Shown here: positions 25,044 to 32,208 of the stretch, one piece after another
How the letters are laid out: every line of letters begins with the position of its first letter
Numbering within the stretch: the stretch's first letter is position 1
Source: Pontiella desulfatans
GTDB lineage: Bacteria; Verrucomicrobiota; Kiritimatiellia; Kiritimatiellales; Pontiellaceae
Direction: 5' to 3'
Assembly (NCBI RefSeq): GCF_900890425.1
Contig: NZ_CAAHFG010000002.1
Span: 310,001 to 374,000 of the forward strand
DNA length: 64,000 bases
Position numbers and translations under genes: made by a program
Notes under the pieces: generated by a model
Seen by the model: only the letters and a program-made list of their open reading frames with translations
Databases searched by the model: none
Told to the model about the DNA's origin: nothing

Positions 25044-25787
25044 ATGGGCCGTGAAAACATCGATAACTGGCGGGTGCAACGATGCGCCAAGGTGTGCACC
25101 CAGTGCGCGAAGGAGTTCGCCGACAAGGAAAACCTCTTTTCCAAACTCATTTTCGATGAGGGCGAATATGTTCGCCATGATCTGTGCAAGCAGTGCTGGG
25201 ATAAGAAAGATCCCGGACTGAGTTCCTGGAAAACCACCTTCATTGTCCCGCCACCTCCGCAGGAGGAAGCGGTGAAGAAAGAGAATGCCGAATCGCTCCT
25301 GCGCAAGCTCATGGCCAAGGAAAACGAAGAAGATCTCAATGCCATCTTCATTCTCACGGTAATGCTCGAACGAAAGAAAATCCTGGTCGAGCGCGATACG
25401 CAAACCACGGAAGACGGTCGCAAGCTCCGCATCTACGAGCACAAGAAAACCAACGAAACCTTCATGGTCATCGATCCCGAGCTCAAGCTCGACGAACTTG
25501 AGGAAGTTCAGGAGCAAGTCGTTGTCCTCCTGGGCGGCCAGCCCCGCAACGCCCCCGAGCCAGCCCCTGCTGAGGATGGAGGGTCGGGTTCCACCCCGAC
25601 TGCCGCAGAAGAGGAGTCCGCGGCAGATGGAGGGTCGGGTTCCGCCCCGACCACCGCTGGAGGGGAAACCCCCGTGGCGGATGAGCTTCCCCTCGAAACG
25701 GATCAGCCCAATCCGACCGATCGGTCGGATTCCCCCAACACTTCCGATGGAGAACAGGAAGAATCCGGGGAAAAGGAACAGGCTTAG
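25044..25787 (+). CDS. Conserved zinc-ribbon protein of unknown function, with repeat-derived tail
   Basis: Protein of 247 residues. The first 55 residues carry four cysteines in two pairs (CTQC, CKQC) plus an extra Cys, suggesting a zinc ribbon. Residues 75-170 are charged and helical (ESLLRKLMAKENEEDLNAIFILTVMLERKKIL), with a conserved look (YEHKKTNETFMVIDPELKL). From about residue 178 on, the tail is low-complexity. Two of its segments (DGGSGSTPT and DGGSGSAPT) are translations of REP-like hairpins at 25578 and 25629. The function is not recognised. Proteins of this kind occur in Planctomycetes and Verrucomicrobia. Confidence 0.7.
   Translation: MGRENIDNWRVQRCAKVCTQCAKEFADKENLFSKLIFDEGEYVRHDLCKQCWDKKDPGLSSWKTTFIVPPPPQEEAVKKENAESLLRKLMAKENEEDLNAIFILTVMLERKKILVERDTQTTEDGRKLRIYEHKKTNETFMVIDPELKLDELEEVQEQVVVLLGGQPRNAPEPAPAEDGGSGSTPTAAEEESAADGGSGSAPTTAGGETPVADELPLETDQPNPTDRSDSPNTSDGEQEESGEKEQA
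25578..25600. repeat. REP-like hairpin, copy 1 (inside a coding frame)
   Basis: GGAGG foot, stem GTCGGG/CCCGAC, loop TTCCAC. It is read in frame by the zinc-ribbon gene. Confidence 0.8.
25629..25651. repeat. REP-like hairpin, copy 2 (inside a coding frame)
   Basis: GGAGG foot, stem GTCGGG/CCCGAC, loop TTCCGC. It is a tandem partner of copy 1, 51 bases downstream in the same frame. A degenerate third unit (GGAGGGGAAACCCCC) follows at about 25658. Confidence 0.8.
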
Positions 25788-25916
25788 TTCCCCTGCTGGG
25801 AACAACGATGTGGCTGACGGTTATATCGGTTGTTTGTACTGTGCTTTGATTGAAAAAAGTTTGTACATTGCGAAATATTGGTTGCAAAAAGTCTGTGCGA
25901 TGGTAGTTTTTTTGCG
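25788..25916. other. AT-rich spacer with short direct repeats
   Basis: It contains TTTGTAC twice (about 25833 and 25860) and is clearly richer in A+T than the surroundings. No gene is seen. It may hold the promoter of the AAA/DUF4143 gene. Confidence 0.4.
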
Positions 25917-27269
25917 GTGAAAAGGTTGCTGTACAATGATCTGGTGGAATGGAAAAAGACGGTGGTGCGAAAGCCGCTGATTCTGCGGGGGGCTCGTCAG
26001 GTTGGAAAAAGCTGGCTGCTTTCCGAGTTCGGTAGGCATGAGTTTCCCGCTTTCCACCTCTTTGATTTTGAGAAGGATTCCGATCGGTTGCTTCCGCTTT
26101 TCGAGGAATCCTTGGAACCTGGAAAGCTCCTTCAAGGATTGGCGCTCGTTCAAAACCGCCCGATTCATCAGGACGACCTGATTGTCTTCGACGAAATCCA
26201 GGCTTGCCCGCGCGCGTTGACGAGCCTGAAATATTTTTGCGAAGAGCTTCCCGAACAACCCGTTTGCGCAGCGGGATCATTACTCGGTGTGGCCATTGCG
26301 GGCGGTTCCTTTCCTGTCGGAAAGGTCACTTTCCTTGACCTCTATCCGTTGGATTTCGAGGAGTTCCTGATGAACAGCGGGCAGGATTTGTTGTTCGAGG
26401 CCTTCGTTTCATCGTGGAATGCACGGAAGGTTTCTGGAATAGCGCATACTGGTTTGTGGAGCCTGTTAAAGGAATTCTACATCGTGGGAGGGATGCCGGA
26501 AGCTGTGCAAACCTACTTCGGGCATGGAGACCGGAAGGCCGAGGGATTCTTTGCCGTACGGAAGCTGCAATCGGCTTTGATCGGTTCATTCCTCCAGGAT
26601 TTCACGAAGCATTCGGGGGCGGTTAATGCCGCGCATATTGCCGCCGTATTCGAAAACATACCTCGGCAATTGTCTGGCTATATGGACGCATCCGTGAAGC
26701 GTTACCGCTTCAAGGATGTTGTGCCTGGTCGAAAGGGCTATGGACAGCTGGAGGGGCCAATAGGGTGGTTGGAAAAGGCGGGGCTGGTTCATCGGGTATC
26801 CGTTTGCGAACGTGCGGAAGTCCCATTCAATGCATTTTGCAAAAACAACATGTTCAAGCTGTTCGTTCTGGATGGTGGACTGTTGGGGTGCATGCTCGGG
26901 TTGTCGCCCGATTCCTTGATGGCGCAGGACTATGGTTTGACCAAGGGTTTTTTTGCCGAGAACCATGTTGCCGCCGAATTCGTGGCGGCAGGAGAATCCC
27001 ACCTTTATTCATGGAGCGAACGCAATTCCGAGATTGAGTTCCTAATGGATTGGGGAGGCGAAGTGGTTCCGGTTGAGGTCAAGTCCGGCTTGCGGACAAA
27101 GGCACAAAGCTTGAGGCGGTTCATCCTGAAATATAACCCTCGGCATGTAATCAAGATTTCCGCGAAACCTCTTGAGGTCTCCAATGAAACCCTGATCAAT
27201 GTTCCTCTATATTACGCGGGCCGACTCGCGCGAGGTGGCCGGGATTTCCTCGAAGGTTCAGGCACTTGA
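25917..27269 (+). CDS. AAA ATPase with DUF4143 domain
   Basis: Predicted ATPase of 450 residues. Walker A is GARQVGKS (about 25-32) and Walker B is LIVFDEIQ (about 89-96); a KYFCEELP..CAAGSLLG segment is typical of AAA_14. The DUF4143 part ends with NSEIEFLMDWGGEVVPVEVKSG, which has the spacing of a PD-(D/E)XK nuclease-like fold. The family is widespread, patchily distributed and poorly understood; roles in defence or toxin systems have been proposed. The GTG at 25917 fits the usual start (KRLLYNDLVEWK); a TTG at 25878 is possible. AT content and lack of operon partners suggest transfer. Confidence 0.8.
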   Translation: MKRLLYNDLVEWKKTVVRKPLILRGARQVGKSWLLSEFGRHEFPAFHLFDFEKDSDRLLPLFEESLEPGKLLQGLALVQNRPIHQDDLIVFDEIQACPRALTSLKYFCEELPEQPVCAAGSLLGVAIAGGSFPVGKVTFLDLYPLDFEEFLMNSGQDLLFEAFVSSWNARKVSGIAHTGLWSLLKEFYIVGGMPEAVQTYFGHGDRKAEGFFAVRKLQSALIGSFLQDFTKHSGAVNAAHIAAVFENIPRQLSGYMDASVKRYRFKDVVPGRKGYGQLEGPIGWLEKAGLVHRVSVCERAEVPFNAFCKNNMFKLFVLDGGLLGCMLGLSPDSLMAQDYGLTKGFFAENHVAAEFVAAGESHLYSWSERNSEIEFLMDWGGEVVPVEVKSGLRTKAQSLRRFILKYNPRHVIKISAKPLEVSNETLINVPLYYAGRLARGGRDFLEGSGT

Positions 27270-28049
27270 TCCCATCGAATAGCCGCTGAGGTCGAGCGTC
27301 ACGAACTTGTAGCCGGTCTTCTTGATGGCGGCAACCAGCTCAATCCGCTCATCCATCAGTTTTTCGAAATCAACCAGGTCGATCTCGATTCGGCAAAGGT
27401 CGTCGTGGTGCCGGATGCGGTATTGCGAATAGCCGCGTGCCCGCAGGATGGCTTCCGCTTTTTCCACCTGGGTCATGGCTTCGAGTTCGATGCGCGTTCC
27501 GGTGGGGAAGCGGGATCCGAGGCAGGCGAACGAGGCCTTGCCGGCGGTCGGCAGGCCGCGCCGCTCGCTGAGGATGCGGATCTCCTTTTTGTAGAGCTCC
27601 GCGTTTTGCAGCGGGGCCACCACGCAATGGTTGGCGGCGGCCTGCGTGCCGGGGCGGACATCGCCCTTGTCGTCCTCGATGGCGCCGTGGGCGAGGACAA
27701 TGTCGCCAAACTCGGAAAGGATGGTTTCCATTTTGGTGAAGAGTTCGTTCTTGCAGTGGAAGCAGCGGTCGCCCTTGTTTTCGAGGTAGTCGTCCTTCAG
27801 GTGCTCCTCGGTCTTGATGATCCGCAGGTTCCAGCCGCGCTCCGTCGCCATGTCGATGGCCTGTTGCAGCTCGTCGCGCGGGATGGAAGGCGAGTCGGCG
27901 ATGACCATCATGGCGTTTCGGCCAAGGGCTTCATGCGCGCAGTCGGCCAGGTAGGTGGAATCGACGCCGCCGGAATAGGCGACCGCAATCGATCCGTACG
28001 ATTTAAGTTCATCGAGCAGCATCTGCTCTTTTTCATCTATTGAATTCAT
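27258..28049 (-). CDS. larE: ATP-dependent sacrificial sulfur transferase LarE-like
   Basis: PP-loop ATPase of 263 residues. The loop SGGVDS is at 26-31. A CxxC pair (RCFHC, Cys96 and Cys99) and Cys176 in ASFACLGSRF are the family cysteines. In LarE the last Cys donates sulfur to the nickel-pincer cofactor; the extra pair may allow a Fe-S route instead. The ATG at 28049 is chosen because upstream in-frame codons run through a REP-like hairpin. It overlaps the end of the convergent AAA gene by 12 bases. Partners larB and larC are not in the window, so a role in nickel-pincer synthesis is inference. Confidence 0.82.
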   Translation of the reverse strand: MNSIDEKEQMLLDELKSYGSIAVAYSGGVDSTYLADCAHEALGRNAMMVIADSPSIPRDELQQAIDMATERGWNLRIIKTEEHLKDDYLENKGDRCFHCKNELFTKMETILSEFGDIVLAHGAIEDDKGDVRPGTQAAANHCVVAPLQNAELYKKEIRILSERRGLPTAGKASFACLGSRFPTGTRIELEAMTQVEKAEAILRARGYSQYRIRHHDDLCRIEIDLVDFEKLMDERIELVAAIKKTGYKFVTLDLSGYSMGSSA

Positions 28050-28073
28050 GCGGGCATCATACCGAAAATGGTT

Positions 28074-28098
28074 GGAGGGGCGAGTTCCTCCTCGCCCG
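28074..28098. repeat. REP-like hairpin, copy 3
   Basis: GGAGG foot, stem GGGCGAG/CTCGCCC, loop TTCCTC-like. It lies just upstream of larE. Confidence 0.8.
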
Positions 28099-28134
28099 AA
28101 TATTGGGTGTTTGATTAGGGCGTTGGGTTGGACT

Positions 28135-28199
28135 GGAGGGGCAAGTTCCACCTTGCCCGGTTCCTCACGTAAGGCGGCCCGGGTGGAACCGGGCCCTCC
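28135..28199. repeat. Pair of inverted REP-like hairpins, copies 4 and 5
   Basis: Copy 4 (28135-28160) has stem GGGCAAG/CTTGCCC and loop TTCCAC. Copy 5 (28173-28199) is in the opposite orientation, with stem GCCCGG/CCGGGC. The head-to-head pair right behind the transposase domain has the layout of a BIME, the usual mobile form of REPs. Confidence 0.8.
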
Positions 28200-28200
28200 A

Positions 28201-30249
28201 TCACGAGGTAAGCCAAATCAGTGAGTGCAGTTCCCCTTGGTATGGCCAATCCTCTGAGGCCTCAACCAATTCTGCTCGAACAGGATTGTTGCGAACATAC
28301 GCCCACTTTTCGGAATAGCTTTCACTTTGACGTAACTGTGTGTCCCAGAAATCGCGTTGAAATACCCTTGAGATGGAGGGGCAAGTTCCACCTTGCCCGG
28401 TGGAGGGGCCGGTTCCACCCGGCCTTTCGTCCGCAATGCTACCGTGCCCCAACTCCGCACGGGAAACCATGGACTTCCAATATTGCACCCACGTCTTCAG
28501 AGAAACATCCCGGGCTGCCGGTGAGCAGAACAGGTGGATGTGATCCGGCATCACCACATATTTCCCAATCCGCCAAGCGTCGGCCTTTTCCCATGCCGCC
28601 AGCAACCGTTCATGCATGGCATCGTTGTTCAGTATCGGTTGCCTGTTTTGGGAGCAGACCGTCACGAGGATGATCGTAGGCGTGTTGAACCGTTCTGTCG
28701 GTGGAAAGTGGGCGGGGTGTTTGCGGTGCGGGCGCGGGGACGGGGTGGAACCCGTCCCTCCAACTATGCGCATCAACCTGTCCATGTCGAGGTGTTGTTC
28801 GAAATGGGTGGCGAGGAGGTCGTATTGGGTTTGTTTGAATTCGGTGGCGGCTTGTGCATCTTCGGCGGCATAGCCCGGATTCAGGCTGCTTAGGTATTGG
28901 TTCCGGAATTCCGGGAAATCGAAAAGGCCGTGGAAATAGCTGCCTGCAATTCTTCCATCGGGCGATACCGCCCCATCGACATCCTTCACGGCCTGCCGGT
29001 TGCGGCTCGAAACGATTACCATGGGGTTGGCATTGGATCCGAGCGTGGTTTTCCCCATGTGGATTTCATAGCCGTCGATGAAGGTTCCATCGGCGAAGCG
29101 CCCTTGCGATCGGGATAGAACCTTGTCTTTCTCCAGCGTGGTTTCAAGATCGAGCAGGTCGAAACCTTCCGAGCTGCCGGGGTCTCCCTCGATGCCGAGC
29201 GGATCGTGCACCTGCTTGCCGAGCATTTGGTAGCCGCCGCAAACGCCGAGGATGTGGCCCTTGAATCCAAGGATGGATTCTTCCCATCCGGTATCCTTTA
29301 GCCATTGGAGGTCGAACCGGACATTCTTGGTGCCGGGAATCATCAGCGCATCGTAGCCCTCAAGGTTCCGCGGTTTCGAAAGGTAGTGGAACGACACCGC
29401 CGCGTTACGGATGAGCGGATTAAAGTCGGTGAAGTTGGAAATGTGCGGCAGGCGCAGGCAGGCGATGTTGATCTTGCCGGGCACGGGACGGACTGGCGGA
29501 TCGATGACGGTTTCCAACGGCATGCCATCTTCGGGGTCGATCTCGATGCCGCGGTAGTAGGGGATCAATCCCAGCACCGGCAGGCCGGTCTGTTCCTCCA
29601 GATAGGCGATGCCGTCGTCGAACAATGAGGCGTCGCCACGGAACTTGTTGATGATGAACCCGGCCACCCTTTGCCGGTCATGCTCAGGCATCACCGCAAG
29701 CGAACCGACGATCTGCGCAAAGACGCCGCCGCGGTCGATGTCGGCGACGAGGATGACGGGGGCGTCGGCGGCATGGGCGGTCTCGAAGTTGACGTAGTCG
29801 CGGTCGCGCAGGTTGACCTCGGCGCAGGATCCGGCGCCTTCGATGACGACCAGGTCGTGTTTGGCTTTCAGCCGTTCGAGCGATTCAAAGGCGGGCTCGC
29901 GGATTTTCGAGGTGTCGCTGAAAAACTCGGAAGCCAATGCGTTGCAGATGGCTTTGCCCTGCAGGACAACCTGCGAGCCGATATCGGTGTTGGGTTTTAG
30001 CAACACGGGATTCATGTCGGTGTGCGGTTCGATGCCACAGGCCTCCGCCTGTACCACCTGCGCGCGCCCCATCTCGCCGCCTTCGAGGGTGACATAGGAA
30101 TTGTTCGACATGTTTTGCGCCTTGTAGGGCGCAACGGACCATCCGCGGTTCTTGAAGATGCGTCCGATGGCCGTCACCACGATGCTCTTCCCCACATCGG
30201 AGCCCGTTCCGAGAAAGGCGATGCACTTGGCTGGACGGGTTTGTTTCAT
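28201..30249 (-). CDS. cobQ: Cobyric acid synthase fused in frame to a REP-associated tyrosine transposase
   Basis: 682 residues in two parts. Residues 1-496 are a complete CobQ/CbiP glutamine amidotransferase that amidates adenosyl-cobyrinic acid: P-loop-like GTGSDVGKS, AQNMSNNSYVT, EGAGSCAEVNLRDRD, GATase Cys337 in GVCGGYQ and His440 in SYFHGLF. Residues 497-505 are read from a REP-like hairpin. Residues 506-682 are a full-length Y1/HUH transposase of the RAYT class (PHRKHPAHF, HUH motif PDHIHLF at 568-574, RDFWDTQLRQSESY, YVRNNPVRAELV with the likely catalytic Tyr651). Two further hairpins interrupt the transposase part (residues about 608-626). No stop or frameshift separates the parts. 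Upstream neighbours are B12 uptake genes. Confidence 0.88.
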   Translation of the reverse strand: MKQTRPAKCIAFLGTGSDVGKSIVVTAIGRIFKNRGWSVAPYKAQNMSNNSYVTLEGGEMGRAQVVQAEACGIEPHTDMNPVLLKPNTDIGSQVVLQGKAICNALASEFFSDTSKIREPAFESLERLKAKHDLVVIEGAGSCAEVNLRDRDYVNFETAHAADAPVILVADIDRGGVFAQIVGSLAVMPEHDRQRVAGFIINKFRGDASLFDDGIAYLEEQTGLPVLGLIPYYRGIEIDPEDGMPLETVIDPPVRPVPGKINIACLRLPHISNFTDFNPLIRNAAVSFHYLSKPRNLEGYDALMIPGTKNVRFDLQWLKDTGWEESILGFKGHILGVCGGYQMLGKQVHDPLGIEGDPGSSEGFDLLDLETTLEKDKVLSRSQGRFADGTFIDGYEIHMGKTTLGSNANPMVIVSSRNRQAVKDVDGAVSPDGRIAGSYFHGLFDFPEFRNQYLSSLNPGYAAEDAQAATEFKQTQYDLLATHFEQHLDMDRLMRIVGGTGSTPSPRPHRKHPAHFPPTERFNTPTIILVTVCSQNRQPILNNDAMHERLLAAWEKADAWRIGKYVVMPDHIHLFCSPAARDVSLKTWVQYWKSMVSRAELGHGSIADERPGGTGPSTGQGGTCPSISRVFQRDFWDTQLRQSESYSEKWAYVRNNPVRAELVEASEDWPYQGELHSLIWLTS
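28375..28424. repeat. Tandem REP-like hairpins, copies 6 and 7, inside the transposase domain
   Basis: Copy 6 (28375-28400) repeats the stem GGGCAAG/CTTGCCC. Copy 7 (28402-28424) has stem GGCCGG/CCGGCC; both have loop TTCCAC. Related transposases go directly from the KSMVSR region to the QRDFWDTQ block, so this stretch appears to be an in-frame insertion. Confidence 0.8.
28737..28761. repeat. REP-like hairpin, copy 8, at the cobQ/transposase junction
   Basis: Minus-strand orientation: GGAGG foot, stem GACGGG/CCCGTC, loop TTCCAC. It occupies exactly the place where the CobQ homology ends and the transposase homology begins. Confidence 0.85.
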
Positions 30250-30268
30250 GGGTCAGGATGATGATTGA

Positions 30269-30342
30269 AACCGCGAAAGAACGCAAGGAACGCAAAGAAT
30301 GTGCTGTCTGGGATTTTGCGTTCCTTGCGTTCTTTCGCGGTT
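30269..30342. repeat. Inverted repeat with perfect 28-bp arms
   Basis: Arms 30269-30296 and 30315-30342 are exact reverse complements with an 18-base loop. They contain CGCGAAAGAACGCAAGG, a dispersed repeat theme seen in other genomes. It lies between btuC and cobQ, 20 bases before the cobQ start, and could separate the two messages. Confidence 0.85.
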
Positions 30343-30372
30343 AATGAATCCATTTGACGAGAGGAGGGTGGC

Positions 30373-31359
30373 CTAAAGATCCAGCCCGCCCTTGCGGTTG
30401 AGCAGGAGGAGGATGAAGAAGGGGCCGCCGAGCAGGGCGGTGAGCACGCCGACGGGGAGCTCCGCTCCGGAGGTGAGGCTGGAGAGTACTCGGGTGAGGG
30501 TGTCGCACAGGGTCAGGAACAGACCGCCGAACAGGAAGGTGGCGGGGGTGAGGAGGCGGTGGTCGGCGCCAACGACCAGCCGGCAAATATGCGGCGACAT
30601 CATGCCGACAAATCCAATGGGGCCGCAGACGGCCACGACGCCACCGACCATCAACGACGCGGAGAGAAAGATGAGCTTTTTCACGAGCCCCGTGTTGACA
30701 CCGCGACTGATGGCAATGTCTTCGCCCACCACGAACAGGTTCATTTCGCGTTGGAGGAAGGTGAGCAGGGTTGCCCCGATCGCTAGGAAGGGCAGCAGGT
30801 TGAGCAGCTTTCCATAATCAGCGGTGGAGAGCGTGCCCATCATCCAGTGGACAATCTGGAACGAGTGCGTCAGCCCGCTGATGTATTGGATGAACAGGAT
30901 CAGGCTGGAAAAGAAAAAGCTGATGGCAATGCCGGCCAGCAGAAGCGTTGGTGTGGAAAAGCCCCCCTTGAGTTTGGTGAGGCCGTAGACGAGCAGGATC
31001 GAAAGCAGGGCACCTCCGAAGGCCGCCATCGACGTTCCTGAAATGCCGAGGAAGGTGAATGCAATTCCGAACCGGATGAATACGGACGCCCCCAGAGCCG
31101 CCCCACTGGAAACGCCAAGGGTGAAGGGCGTTGCGAGCGGATTGCGGAACAGCGCCTGGAACGACATTCCGCTGAGGGCGAGCATGGCGCCTGCGGCGAA
31201 TGCGCACAGTACGCGCGGTAGGCGGATGCCCATCAGGATTTCCCGCTCCTGGCCAGTGGCGTTGAACGGAATGAACTCCATGCCGAACAGGGGGCTGAGC
31301 AAGAGCACGGCGAGTGCGAATGCAAAAAGCGTGGAGAGGGCAATGTATGGTTTTTTCAA
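30373..31359 (-). CDS. btuC: B12-type ABC transporter permease (FecCD/BtuC)
   Basis: Inner-membrane permease of 328 residues with about ten hydrophobic helices. It has the FecCD signatures RLPRVLCAFAAGAMLALSG and GLVVGADHRLLTPATFLFGG-like segments (GFVGMMSPHICRLVVGADHR). It overlaps the ATPase gene by four bases, so the two are translationally coupled. The family also moves siderophores; B12 is preferred here because cobQ and a B12-riboswitch BtuB gene are adjacent. Confidence 0.88.
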   Translation of the reverse strand: MKKPYIALSTLFAFALAVLLLSPLFGMEFIPFNATGQEREILMGIRLPRVLCAFAAGAMLALSGMSFQALFRNPLATPFTLGVSSGAALGASVFIRFGIAFTFLGISGTSMAAFGGALLSILLVYGLTKLKGGFSTPTLLLAGIAISFFFSSLILFIQYISGLTHSFQIVHWMMGTLSTADYGKLLNLLPFLAIGATLLTFLQREMNLFVVGEDIAISRGVNTGLVKKLIFLSASLMVGGVVAVCGPIGFVGMMSPHICRLVVGADHRLLTPATFLFGGLFLTLCDTLTRVLSSLTSGAELPVGVLTALLGGPFFILLLLNRKGGLDL

Positions 31360-32144
31360 ATCGCACCTCCGGACATGATGTACGGAAGGGGGCGATGGGG
31401 GGAAGGGGCGACTACGAATTCAGTGCAGTATATGTTTTGAAGCACTTCGGCGTTTGCCGTTTCGGCAGGGGTTCCTTCGAACGCGATGGTACCGTCTTTG
31501 AGGGCAACGATTTGGTTGCTGCAGGATGTGGCGGTGTTGATGTCGTGATGGACGGCGACCACCGTGATGCCGTGTTCGCGGCAGGCCGATTTTAAAATGG
31601 ATGCCACCTTGGCCTGGTGGCGGTAGTCGAGAAACGTCGAGGGTTCGTCGAGCAGGAGGATCTGGGTGTCCTGCGCTAGTGCGGCGGCAATGAAAGCCAT
31701 CTGCCGTTCGCCGCCGCTGAGCGTATTGAGATTGCGTTTGCGCAACGGCAGGAGTCCGGCGCGGTCGAGCGCTTTGTCCACGGCCTCGTAGTCATCCTTT
31801 TGCATCGTGGTGAATGCAGAAAGGTGCGGATAGCGGCCGGTGGCCACGAACTCCTCCACCGTCAATGGATTGGTTCGCCCCTCGGCCTGGGGGACATAGC
31901 TCTGCAACCGGGCCAATTCACGGTTGCCGAGGTCGCCGAACGCTTTCCCTCCAATGCCGATCGAGCCGCTCCATTCCCGGTAGATTCCGGCCATGCACTT
32001 GACCAGTGTCGTCTTTCCGGCGCCGTTGGGGCCGATGATCGAGACATAGACGCCCTCACCAATGTCCAGCGAAACCCCCTTCAGGATTTCATTCCCCGAA
32101 AGGCTGATCGACAGGTTCTTGATTTGGATGATGGGCTCGCTCAT
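31356..32144 (-). CDS. btuD: B12-type ABC transporter ATPase
   Basis: ATP-binding subunit of 262 residues. Walker A is GPNGAGKTT (about 38-46), the Q-loop follows, the signature is LSGGERQ, and Walker B is ILLLDEPSTFLD with the switch His in VHHD. It energises BtuC. It lies between btuF (64-base gap) and btuC (4-base overlap). Confidence 0.9.
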   Translation of the reverse strand: MSEPIIQIKNLSISLSGNEILKGVSLDIGEGVYVSIIGPNGAGKTTLVKCMAGIYREWSGSIGIGGKAFGDLGNRELARLQSYVPQAEGRTNPLTVEEFVATGRYPHLSAFTTMQKDDYEAVDKALDRAGLLPLRKRNLNTLSGGERQMAFIAAALAQDTQILLLDEPSTFLDYRHQAKVASILKSACREHGITVVAVHHDINTATSCSNQIVALKDGTIAFEGTPAETANAEVLQNIYCTEFVVAPSPHRPLPYIMSGGAI

Positions 32145-32208
32145 GTGTGTTGGTTCGATGAAATGATTTTACCAGAGGGCACTTTCCCATATCTGGATTC
32201 TTTTGTCC

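Noticed and set aside
28050-28151. N-terminal extension of LarE
   Set aside because: These codons are a translation of a REP-like hairpin; the family start is the ATG at 28049.
25578-28761. CRISPR array
   Set aside because: The repeats are irregularly spaced hairpins in both orientations, with no unique spacers of constant length and no cas genes; the Cas2-like fold at 39563 is part of a PaaX regulator.
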